The notes beneath the pieces were generated by a model that had not been told where the DNA came from, ran no database searches, and was given only the letters and a program-made list of their open reading frames with translations. Source: Membranipora membranacea (Eukaryota > Bryozoa > Gymnolaemata > Cheilostomatida > Membraniporidae). Taken from it: a stretch of DNA of 64,000 nucleotides. The translations under genes were made by a program, and so were the position numbers. Shown here piece after piece: positions 26,134-37,300 of the stretch. Location: NCBI GenBank assembly GCA_914767715.1, contig OU612069.1, positions 11,529,387-11,593,386 of the forward strand, given 5' to 3'. Positions within the stretch are counted from its first letter, which is position 1, and every line of letters begins with the position of its first letter.

Positions 26134-27861
26134 TAACGAGGGGTAACTGAATGTCACTCACTTATATAGCCTATCTTTTCGCCTATCAGTGCAGAGCAAC
26201 TTAAACATACTCATTGATGGCATCTGAGTTAATCGCCAGGGTTGTGTGGTTGGCAATAATCATGTTGTTAGCGATAATTAGATTATGCAAATTGTCATGT
26301 TAGTAGCTTCTCAACGAGAGAGAAAATTACAATTTATCAGAGGAAAGTATTTTGTCATTCATAATGATTACTTGGACCTTTACCGCAGGATTCCATTCTT
26401 GTCTGTTATGTGAGTCAAAATCCCCATGATCTTGGTTGTGCCTGCCATTCCAGCCTACTTCACCACCTGTGAAATCAAACAAAACTGAATACATTTAAAT
26501 TATGTTGTACACTGAGTTATCCCCTCTCCGAAAGTGAGGGGACGACTCAGTTAAAATGAGACAAAATCTATGAGTAGGCCTATGGGCAGGTACTTAGGGC
26601 CTACTCTTTAACACTGAATTTTCATAAGTCGTGTCACCTATCCATGTGTTCAAAATTGATATAAAATTGAATGAAAGATCATAAGTATTGACAAGCGCCG
26701 GACTGTTGTTCAAGGTGTATATCCCCCAAAAGTGGTAGTGAGGAATCCAAATTCTCTGCAACATCCATCAGCATTGAACTGCATTGTTGAGCAGTCAACT
26801 TAAGAAGACCTTGTCAACCCTGGAAGGGTAACATATCTGAAAAATACACTGACTTCTGTATAGATTCAGATGTGGCAAGCAGTGGATACCGCCTACCACA
26901 GTGTGGTCCTACTAAACAGCCAATTGATAACCAATAAAATTAACATGATATGAAAGCAGATACATACTATAGGGTCCAACATATTTCAGATTATATCAAT
27001 GCAGCATGATAATGAACTAAATGACACTCACTAAGTTGGGCAATACGCTGTCCATCCAGATAAGTATTTCCTCTTCCTGTCCTCACCATCCATCTCCAGA
27101 TCCATTTCCTCTGCACAGGGACTGGAGAGATTAATTTTTTCCTAAATTATTCAGCATCGACAGCATTGGTGTTGATGGCCAGCTCATTTTCACCTGTGAT
27201 GTCCGTGCTTGCTTTGATGAACTAGGACTAGGACTATGAGAACCTCAGGCAGCTCATCACTATCTTCATACTGCAATAACGCGGCAGCACAATAAATTAG
27301 GTCAACACTGAGTATAAATGTATCATCCTACATAACAATATCTAAACCAATTCGAATCAACCCATTTCAAAATATATTTCAATTGAAAAACACTTATTTT
27401 CTTCAAAGCTTGCTTCGACAGGAAGTAAATTGAGCGAAGGTGTAAGTACCATAGCTTTGTCGTATTCATAATACTATACAAATACAGTTTTACAACACCC
27501 ATCGCACCTCAAGATTTCACTTTGTACCTACCGAGAGTCAAATTAGTTCTTAGGAGGCAACATGGGCGGCGCCAACAAACCCATTTAGAATGTCTGTTTC
27601 ATAAATTGGTTGCTCTACCCTACTCTTACCTAGTCTCATTGTTGTTCGCAAGCTCTACAAGTTTGTGCTGGTGGACAATACTAAATAAAACTACTTTTAT
27701 ATAACCCAGACTACCATGTAAACCAAATCATGGCATCAACAAGCATGATCACTCCATCACTGCTATGATCAGATTAAGAAAATATAAATCTAAACAAGGA
27801 TTAGAAGTAAAACTCCCTGGTCTAAGCTGGAACTCTTACTCTTAGTTAGTAAATGCAATGA

Positions 27862-28318
27862 GTCTTTTACTCACAGGTCTACTCCAAAACCTGCGATTTT
27901 GGCAATGTTTGACTGCCCCCCCCCTTGAGTTTTTGTTGTTTTGTTGTTTGAAGGTAATTCATGATTTAGAAGACACATGCGACTTTCATGGTCTCTGGAG
28001 TCAAAAGAAATTTGGACATCACTTCTCTGAGTATTCTGTTTGAAAGATTACCTCCTAAGCTGCTCATACATACCTCATTTGATGGATTTAGCCACCTGTA
28101 GCTCGTTCAGCAAACAATTTCAGTTCAAAAATCTTTTGTAATCATGCACAGACGGGATAAATTCACAGGCCAATGTTTATAAACTCCAGAGACTTTGAAA
28201 GTTGGATGTGTCTTCTGAACCATGAATTACCTTCAAACAACAAAAGCTCAAGGGGCAGTCAAACATTGCCAAAATCCCAGGTTTTGGAATGGACCTGTGC
28301 TTTTACTCCTTGGTAAAT
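27862..28318. repeat. Long inverted repeat (foldback element), unit A
   Basis: The left arm (about 27862-28008) and right arm (about 28180-28318) are reverse complements across CCAAAACCTG, GATTTTGGCAATGTTTGACTG, GTTTGAAGGTAATTCATG, AGAAGACACAT and GTCTCTGGAGT. The left arm carries a C run (nine C here, eleven in the unit B copy at 46490-46945). Because both units have it, the insertion predates the duplication. No coding frame is seen. Confidence 0.7.
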
Positions 28319-28883
28319 AAAAATGTAAGCGAAGTTGTGATTTACGTAATTAATTAAAGGTCACAAGTAAGTGACACCAAGGACTGGAGTGACCTGTTAC
28401 TACAAGATGTATATTTACTGCTGTGGCTTAAACGGAATGCAATTTCGACATTTCAATGGCATTTGTATTTAGATATACCATATCTCATGAGAAATATAAA
28501 TTGTAAATGAATAGTGATAATTCAGAAAGAACAGACCAATATTCTCATTGTTGGAAAACTCACCGAATATACAAGATATTTCATCCAATTATAAATCTGG
28601 TTATAAAAAATTGCTATAAGCGGATTAACTTGAATGGCTAAAGTGAACACTTTATATACTGAACCTCATTGGCCGGCCAATAAGAAACTAGATGTAGGAT
28701 TGTTGTGAATTTGGCTTAGTTATCTTCCCTCATACCACAGGACAGAAGAAGGTAACTCCAGTGAAAGCTGAATAAAAAATACGAATTTAGTGTAGTGCAA
28801 GGTATAATCATACTGAGTCTCGTGATCTGACTGGGCATGTAGATCACTGATAAACTATATGCTAACATTACAACAAAGCAGGT

Positions 28884-29530
28884 GTTGTGAGGCTAAGTAT
28901 GCATCATGCGTGACTTGAATTTGCTCATGTGCAAGAACAACGAGTTTAGTTTGGGTTCTGATTGCAACTTTGGAAAGGGAAAAAGGGATATCCCCTGCAT
29001 AAACTGTCAATCAAAATCAGCTAATAATGACAAGAGAGGATAACTATTAATAACAAATCCGCACGCTTTGGGGAGTATGTCACCAGAGCAGGTAGCCAAT
29101 CAGATGGCTTCGGAAATCCGAGACTCAATTTTGCAGAGGTCAGCTCATGCCCAGAGCTGAGCATGCGCAGAATGAGGTATAATAGACTGCAGATTGTAAA
29201 TAGGGAAAGACAGATAAGAGTGCTGCATAAAAACTCAGGCTACATCCGGGAATGCGCAGGAAAGAGGCATTAATAATCACGCTGTCATAGGGAGGAGAAA
29301 ATAATGAGAGAGGACAAAGAAGTTGCACCAATACAGGACACCTCAGCATATCACATGTAAGTTTGAATACACTACATGGTGTCAGGAGTAAACTAGAGAG
29401 TATTAGTGAAGGTTTTGATCTATTAAGTTGCAGAGGAAGCTATATTTGAGAGAGAGGAATATTGAGGTCTTTGAATCAATAACCGACATCGATCATGTTA
29501 CAATCATGGACAATAAATTTGGAAGGAGTG
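28884..29530 (+). mobile_element. LTR retrotransposon 5' part: LTR end, PBS and gag start (unit A)
   Basis: An LTR-like end ...ACACTACA is followed directly by TGGTGTCAGGAGTAAAC (29377 on), the kind of primer-binding sequence seen next to the 5' LTR in Ty3/Gypsy elements. The LTR start is not certain; a TGTTGTGAGG at 28884 would give an LTR of about 490 bp. A gag-like frame starts after 29428 and is broken at 29530 by a solo LTR. It resumes at 30489. The full gag frame is better preserved in unit B. Confidence 0.55.
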
Positions 29531-29534
29531 TTAG

Positions 29535-30488
29535 TGTATTAGGAGTTGTTTGCACTTTAATGACAAAGTTATCTTTCTTGTCACGTAGCTATATTTCATC
29601 AATCACTTTGCTTTTGTGAACGAGAGTGGCAAGTCATGCTATTATTCTTATTGTGAAGATGGAAATTTTATAATTTTACTCCAATCTGTCTAGTCTGGTC
29701 TTCGCACCTGATCTTTTCCGTAATAGCATCACACGACGTAAGTTATTTTAATAAGTAAAGTAATCTATTATGTTAATGTCGCATTGCTCGATCTGACCTC
29801 GCTACTTGTAAACTTGGCAATTTTATATTAATTGACAATTAGGCTACTGGCTAAATATTCTCTTTTCCTTTTTCCTTTTTTGGCACTTTGTTCACACGTA
29901 TGCATTGTCAGTTTGGAATTTCAGTTACTAGAGTAATACTTTTATAGGGATTCGTTATACCCGTCTGCCCAGCTCGACTGCATTCTAAAGTCCCGGCACC
30001 GAGATGTGTAATAGACACATTTTAAGTTGTAAGTGCATTTCCATTTTTTCTTGTGAACAAAACCTTGACGTATTACAATGTATGAATGAGAAACTGTATT
30101 TGATGTAATTACTAACTAATTACGTTCCGTTTGATATAACTCTATTATAACGATAGTAATAGTTTCTGTCCAATATTATAGACGATGCCGGTATCAGACA
30201 AATTTAATACTCGTATACTTTAATCTCGGTTCAAGTCGGATCGAAAAATTAATTGTAAGTTTAAATTGATGATCATTTTTGTCATGTATATTTCTTCATG
30301 TATTTTAATGTCATATGCGTTTTATGTAATGTTAGTTCACTATAATTCTCATAATATGTAGCTGGCATGACTAATGCATTGTTTTGTTATTCACAGAGCA
30401 CGATTTCAACAATAAGAATCTTAACAACAAAAGAAAAGCATTCTATTGTTCGGTTGCTGATAATCATTCCTGACCTGGTCCAAGTACA
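29535..30488. mobile_element. Solo LTR, 954 bp, with 5 bp target-site duplication
   Basis: The insert begins TGTATTAGG and ends AAGTACA (TG...CA termini) and is flanked by GTTAG at 29530-29534 and again at 30489-30493. Unit B has the uninterrupted gag sequence (GTGTTAGGACTCC, near 49157), so this is the filled site and unit B the empty one. No internal coding region remains, as expected after LTR-LTR recombination. Its strand cannot be set without a related full element. Confidence 0.85.
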
Positions 30489-30755
30489 GTTAGGACTCCA
30501 GCGTTTAGCATGGACAATGGTGCTGAGTTGGAATGTTGGAGGAAGTTTATCAGACGTTTTGAAATAGCTGTGATTGGTGCAGGGTTGTGATACAAGGACA
30601 GTGATGGAGTTAGGTCCAGGAGAAAGGCAGAAGATAGCCAAGTAGAGAAGTTTAAAATAGAGCAGAGAAAAGCGGCATTACTGTTAGACAGCCTGGGGGA
30701 GTACGGTATGAACAATTTTGAGACATGGGAAGGTGATGTGGATGGCATTCAATAT
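30489..30755 (+). pseudogene. Gypsy-type gag fragment, continuation (unit A)
   Basis: Continues the gag frame interrupted by the solo LTR (FSMDNGAELECWRKFIRRFE). It contains an in-frame TGA where unit B has AGA (RYKDSD) and a 3 bp loss further on, and is cut off by the duplication junction at 30755. Not functional. Confidence 0.7.
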
Positions 30756-30766
30756 TTCATACAATG
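30756..30766. other. Tandem-duplication junction
   Basis: Eleven bases (TTCATACAATG) separate the end of unit A (CAATAT in the gag) from the start of unit B (AACCTATTTACC). They match neither the gag continuation seen at 49438 nor the unit A left flank, which is compatible with filler DNA at an end-joined or template-switch breakpoint. Confidence 0.7.
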
Positions 30767-31332
30767 AACCTATTTACCGCTGGGCGTTGCTGGGTGAATA
30801 CTAGCAGCGATCACAACAATAAAAAACAAAGCAAAATCTGTTGACACATTTATTTACAAATATAATACAAAACCCACATAAAACTATTACAACAGTGTTC
30901 TTGCTCTTTAGCAAAGTGATAGATGCCAGCTATGACTAGGCTGAACATCATAGAAATATAAGGTGACCGTAAGTCACACGCCGGGACACCTGATGAGGGT
31001 GATACAAAAGTTAACAAATTCGATCTGATCTTGGCCTTCTCACAAACTGTTGATGGTCCGTATGACTAAAACATTACAACAAAAATTATATGAAAGGATC
31101 GCTAATCTGGATCGAAATTTTGAATTAATGTCGCTAAAAATAAACAAGCTATCTTAACTTTAGCAGTGTTTTCCTGATTCGGTGTGTAAATTCCATACAT
31201 AAAAGTAAAAAGAGATAAAACAACTTTCTGCCGATTCCAAATGTTTGAACATTGACTGGCAACACCGTTTCATATCGTGTTAATATGTATATCAGAATAA
31301 ATTTACCAGGTTGATAGTATATAAAGATAGAT

Positions 31333-34300
31333 CTAGACAGGTTGAAGTTTGGCAGTCTCCATTTCTACAGCTTCAGAGTAATCAGGCAGACGAGGACCTC
31401 CAGCTGAGAAGGCCACAGCAGGTGCTCCTTCAGGTGCTACAAACATAAGAAAGTGGTCAACATTATGAGTAAGAAATTTTCAAATCTGACTCACTTCGGC
31501 ATTTAAATTCAAGACACACCGAGCGGTTGTGGCATCAGCCGCTTACGCAACTTCGAAACTACGCAGCGAGGTGTTCTGAGGTTAAATTGTCAGCCTCAGG
31601 CGATCTCATTAAGATTGATGTTTATGTCAAAACAGATCGAAGTCAAGCTGCAATTGCAACTGATGTCTGTGTGGCAAAACCTCAAGGCTGTAGGAGCGGT
31701 TCAAAAGTGTTGCAAATAGTATTAAATGCTCCTGCACTGTAATGCACCAAAACTTAGCATCAATATTTAGATCGAACCTCCCACTGCTTTGGTCAAAAAA
31801 ATCTGATACATAACTCTGTTTTCATATACGTACCTTTATAGTTATGAATTGATCCATCATATCTGGCGAGCAGATCACTGGGTAGGAAGGTATTCTCCAT
31901 GGTGGCGTCTGGGTTGATGTCTCTCCTATCGTCCTGAGGTCTCATCTGATGTGGCAGCAGCTTAGGTCTAATCAGATCCCTCAGATTCTAAGTAACAAAC
32001 AATAAAAGGCAGTTACATACAACTTCAGTTTGAAGGAGTGATTTTATATTGAAACTGGTCCAATTGGTAGATCAATCCTCAATCTGGACTTATATTGGTT
32101 GTAAGTTACGCCTAAACTGTGTCAGGATAGCTGGTAGTAGCATTTCATTATCAACCATGAGAGAGTGATGGATAATGAAATGGTACTACCAGCTTTTCCG
32201 ATGAAGTCTAAGCGGTTAAACTAACCATTATCTATCGATTTACTATTGTAATGCTTTGTTTGGAACCATTTAACACTCAAACTAGTCATGTGACAGACAT
32301 GTGACACTTTGTACTTAGATACATACCAGATCTCCAGGTCTGAAGACGACTACTCTCAATACAAGGTAGATAGCATATATCGGTACCCATATTATACTGA
32401 TGCAGGCTAGCAACCAGCCTACAGATATAGCCCAGCTAGGAAAGTGGTAGATTTGATGAGCTGAAAACTTTATCGTCAACTGACTAAAACAGAGAAAAAG
32501 AGAAGAAGATTGAAATAAATAGGTGTCACATAACCTATCAGGTGAAGGCCTCAAGGGCACCTGTTAAAAACCACACTAGGCTATAGACAAAATTTAATGG
32601 CTTAGAAATATACACGTAATGAAGAGTGTCATGATGACATGTGTTCAAGGTGCACTATCATACTGTGAATTCTTATTGTTGTCCTCTCGAAAAAAGCGAA
32701 GGGATAACTCCGGCTATGCTATCAATCTTAAAGCTAGCTATAAGGAGCCAGACACCATTGGATTTGGAACTTTGATGCAGCTGAATAGTTTATAATTTTA
32801 CCTGTAGCTTATGCAGTTCATCACAAATATTATCATGACAGTAAGAGGAGTAACCACCAGATACGCCCATTTCATCATAAAATTCAACCATTCAATTCTG
32901 AATCCGTACATCATCTCCAGATTGTCTATGAATCTGTCAACACCTGTTGAGAAAAAAGATAATTCTCTCAATAAAATATTGCTGGTAAAATCTAAAAGCC
33001 AATCGATTGAATAGTTGAAAAGGTCACATGAGATTGGGGGAGGGTAGTTTAAGTGCCCTAACTTTGCCAGGGATGCTAATCATCAACATCCCCATCCCTA
33101 TCCCTTGTGCCAACATCGGCAATCCATGTGGAGTTTGGTCTCTTAAACTAAGAGGGGACAATAATAAGACAAGAATGAAAATATTATATGCCGATGAAAA
33201 AGCTTACATATACTCTAGTAATAGATTCAATCTCATTCAGCGAGTGGGAGGAACAGCAAATAAAATTTAATTTGATTAGCGACTGATTCACTATGTTCCC
33301 ATGTTGCAATTTCGGGAGTTATTGATCCATGAGAATAGCACTTAATTCTACTTCCGCTTGTACCGAATTACATTTTTGATATCGCATTGAATCAGAAATA
33401 TCCCAATTGGCCGGTGTGGCTAAATGGTTAGCACGCTTGCACACATAACCTTCAAAGGGTTTGATGCGGGAGACCCGGGTTCAAGTCCCGGCTTTTTTTC
33501 TATCATGGAAATCATTAGCATTCATAATTTATTATCGGAGTGGACCACTCATTCGAGGCATGGGACCATAGTGATCGTTGATTTGCTAGTCTAAGAAGAT
33601 GTTCTGTGCAGGTTTGTCACAATGTGTTTGGGCTAGATTTTCCTCTAGTGTTCTCTTTCGGATATGTGCCTTTAGATCAGATCTACTGTAATGTGACCTT
33701 TTCTCCCTGATTTGATCATTATCAGGCCAATTGAAATTTAATTTTTTATTCAGTGCTAGGAGGTTGCTGAAACTGTCTTTCTTTAAGGCTAACTAGGACT
33801 GATTGTGAGTTTGCTAGTTTATGAAGATGGACTGTTGGGGCTTGTCACAATCTGTTCAGACTCCCGGGTCTAGTTTTCTTCAAGATCAGATCCAGAATCA
33901 GGCCATAAAAGTAAGATTTTTACAATGATACGGGTTTGCCGAAAATGTCGTTCTACAAAGACTAACCAGGTCCTGTCATCTTTGATCTGACAAAATCTCC
34001 AGCTAAAATTAATTTGTGGTTGGCCAGTGAAATCTATACGTACCGTAAACCCAACCAACAGCAATGCACTCAAAGAACGCCACCAGGAGAATAATTCTAC
34101 TGCCTGAGTAGAAGTCAAATATCTGGAACACATACATTCCTCCCTATAAAATAATGGAATAACATGATAAGTTTGATCACCCTGTCTCAGTACTCAACTT
34201 TGTGATTATGCAAATAAGGTGTGGTGACCGACCTGGCTACTAAGAGTAAAGTATGGCGGTCACTTCTTCCCATTAGGGAGATCAGCACACCTCCCCATCA

Positions 34301-37300
34301 TCAATTAGCAGCTTGTGTATGGATCATTTATGTTACAAATAACTCTTATCCTAGCGCATGATGAATGCATGAGTAAAGATGCAAACATTGACCACCAAAG
34401 CTCTGAATTAGAAGAACTGAACTGATGATAGTTTCAGATACATGGCAACAATGAGAGCATGGTAATAACGACAACTGTTTTTCTTGCTCCAAAACTTTCT
34501 AATTATATATTTTAGTATATGTTCCTCAGAATTTCTACTAAGAATGATATCTGACCACCGGTATGTCACATTTGCAAACTGTTGATTGAAACATATTGAT
34601 ATATGTCACTAGATTGATTAAAAGTTTGGGGAATATGCAAAATTCATATATCAACGTAAGGACCAAAGCACAGCATTTCGATTCAGCAAGGTTGCCAAAG
34701 ATTAAAAAAATGTTGGTCAGAAAACATTTGATTATTTTGATGATGGTTAGCAATCAGAGTCAATTCAGAATCAAACAAATTGTGCCATTTCACAAGTCAT
34801 TGGCATCCTTAAAACTGAAGGAATCATATTTTCATCTACTTCACACTAACACCAATTGCATATCATTGACCAGCAGAATTCCTGTCTAATTCATGGAATT
34901 TGAATGGCGCTATAGCTCTAAAGTTGTTGACATGTCAACCCAGGTTTCGTGTCTCACCACTTTAACATCTGAAAACACCCAGTGGTGAATACAGATAGCC
35001 CCATGGTAAGGGATTGCAAGAAACAGAGTAGCTGCGCAGATATGTCCAAATTGAATACCGGTTGATAATACAACCGACATCTTCGATCATAATAGCACTG
35101 GCTTTTTTCCTTTTTACACTCAAAAGGTCCAATTCACATAATTTCCAAACATCTATAGTGAACTTGCCACATCGATTTCTAACCCTGGAGTCATATTATC
35201 AAATAAAGTGATGGTACAAAGGGTTCAATGTTCAAGTTTGCGATCTAATATTCCATCACAAGCGTTTCTGACTAACCTGTGTCACCATACACAATCCCAT
35301 CAGATAGCAGAGGGCACACATGGCTCCTGTGAAAAACACTCTTCTATTACCCTTCCTCAGAAAGACGGGGAACATGTCCACTATTGTGGCTACCAGTCCT
35401 TCCTGGGCTACAAACTACAAAACAAAAGATTAAGAACAATTGCTCAAATGTGGTAGAAATTGAAAGGTTGAGGGATGTTTGGCACTGCATCATAAAATTT
35501 GATCAGAAGTGTACACCAGCAATTCATCTAGGGAGGGAAGCATAGCGCAAGATAATGAGCCAATGTTTCTTTTTTTTAAAACAGTTTTAAGTAAGATACA
35601 TCAGCCTGGTAATGATGTGCAACCATTGATAATGTTTATAAACAGTATCTTGAGCGCAGGGGCGTATATTCTAAAAAATTTCACTCACTGACTTTTCAGA
35701 GATGAGCTTAATAATCGGGCGCAGCCCGATCCACACGCCGTAGGCGTGGCGGGGAGGGTGTGGGAGGGGCGCTTAAGCGCCCTCCCACCACGGAAATTTT
35801 TGCATATCGGTAGCAAAATAGTGCAAGCAGAGAGGTATTTCAATAGCTCACTGAGCTGTTGGGTACTTTCAGAAAACAACTCAATAGCAGTAGAAGATTA
35901 CGGTAAAAATGCTCCAGTTATAAAGCACCCATTTGAAAAAAAAAAAAACTGACCTTGATGGGATTCGAACCCACAACAATCTTATTATCAGTGATTATAA
36001 AGTGGACGCTCTACACACTGAGCTATTCAGCCACTCACACTCCGTGGGCCGTGAGTGCTAATATACGCCACTGCCTGAGCGCGAATTTAAGCATCTGTTT
36101 GGAGTTGCCCTGTCACCATGTCGATGCTGAATCAGAACAAATCTTTATCCTATTAAAAGCAGTTCTCAAGATTAGCCCATACTAAACATCATTGAGGACC
36201 ATCATTTATACTCACCTCACTGTCCAGACCCAGTAGTATCACCATTATGAAGAAAAAGACAGACCAGAGAGGAGCTTTAGGCATAGCAGCTAATGCTTTG
36301 GGGTAGGCGATAAACGCCGGACCAGGACCTGTAAGATATCAATATGTTGTCATGAACTGTGGGTCAAATATGTGTCACAAGCAGCACATTTGTAGATGAA
36401 AACTTATTAAACAAGGGTGGCCAAGTATATTAGATACATTCTATTATGGTGTGCCTGATATTGTGAATTTAGTCCAAAGTAGCGGCATAAATAATTGTCT
36501 GCACAAATCAGTAGACAATATCAAATATTATATTTGTGTGATAGTCTGATGGCAGCCTATGCGAAATGTGGCTAGAAATGCATCTTCATTTACAAAAATG
36601 GGTGGATAGAGGTTAACAGTTGTTTCTTGTAGAGTTTTACATGCCGATGGGAATGGTAAAATGACCCAAAAATGTTGATATGGTTTCAAAACATCCTAAA
36701 TCAGAAAGAGCAGACCAGAATTACTGGATTTACATTTTGATCATAAATAGCCAAGAAACTGCTGAGAACAGTTGAGATTCCCCTCATATCAACAATATAT
36801 GATCATCATCATCGAGACTAATTTTGTTGCCGTCTGGAAAACTGGCTTCAGATGTTCTTATAGATCTGATGTTTGAAAACCATATCACTTTTTGATCACT
36901 TTCCCTTTTGCCAACAGCGTTTTATGCAATTAGCCGCTTATTGTGCAACAATACGTAAGTTACAATATTACCATTGCGATCAGTATTAAAAACTTTACCA
37001 GAAATAACTGTCAAACCCTATCCACCCAATTTCGTAAATAGAAGTGAAAGATAGGAGGCTGCCACTGGTCTATGAGTCTCTCAAATCTTCATGATGAATT
37101 CTTGAAACTATTTGGGCCTATTTAGGGCGACTGTTAGTTCAACTATTCTGAACTCAATTACAAGAGAATAATTCAGCAAGATAACTTAACTACCTAATAA
37201 AAATAGTCACGGTATCTTATAGTGTTGCGACAGCATTCATAACATATCAACTCCTCAACTGTCCCGCATTTTTCAAAACTGTGGTTCTCACCTGATTCTG

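Larger units (their letters stand above)
13050..27105 (-). pseudogene. SLC6 Na+/Cl- neurotransmitter/amino-acid transporter, copy A (disrupted)
   Basis: There are 16 exons in transcription order: 27087-27105 or 26384-26396 (alternative start exons), 25714-25830, 24765-24896, 23566-23716, 22806-22976, 20245-20377, 19538-19672, 19053-19185, 18668-18762, 17594-17706, 17082-17219, 15788-15887, 14565-14699, 14088-14244, 13593-13746, 13050-13153. Twelve TM segments and SLC6 signatures ([26 protein letters not shown]) identify a Na+/Cl--coupled plasma-membrane symporter related to glycine/neutral amino-acid carriers; the substrate is not assignable. Three lesions kill it: TAA at 25736-25738 replaces the Tyr of NFWRFPY in TM1; one base is missing in the TM6 exon (TTTGGTAG near 19113-19120, TTTGGGTAG in copy B); and 7 bp are missing in exon 13, bringing a TGA into frame. 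All splice sites checked from exon 2 on remain canonical, so decay is recent or the errors come from the assembly. Confidence 0.88.
12484..30755. repeat. Segmental tandem duplication, unit A
   Basis: From AACCTATTTACCGC at 12484 the sequence runs colinear with unit B (30767 onward) at an offset starting at 18283, until CAATAT at 30750-30755 inside a retrotransposon gag fragment. It holds one SLC6 gene (a pseudogene in this unit), the intronic repeats, and the LTR-retrotransposon fragment. Substitutions and small indels are scattered through both introns and exons. A 954 bp solo LTR (29535-30488) is specific to this unit. Confidence 0.95.

Noticed and set aside
31527-31742. 71-codon plus-strand frame in unit B
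   Set aside because: It lies in the last SLC6 intron; the unit A counterpart is broken, and no homology or splice evidence supports it.
35746-35952. Open frames over the GC-rich part of the MITE
   Set aside because: They run across palindromes of a non-coding hAT-like MITE that is absent from the sister unit.
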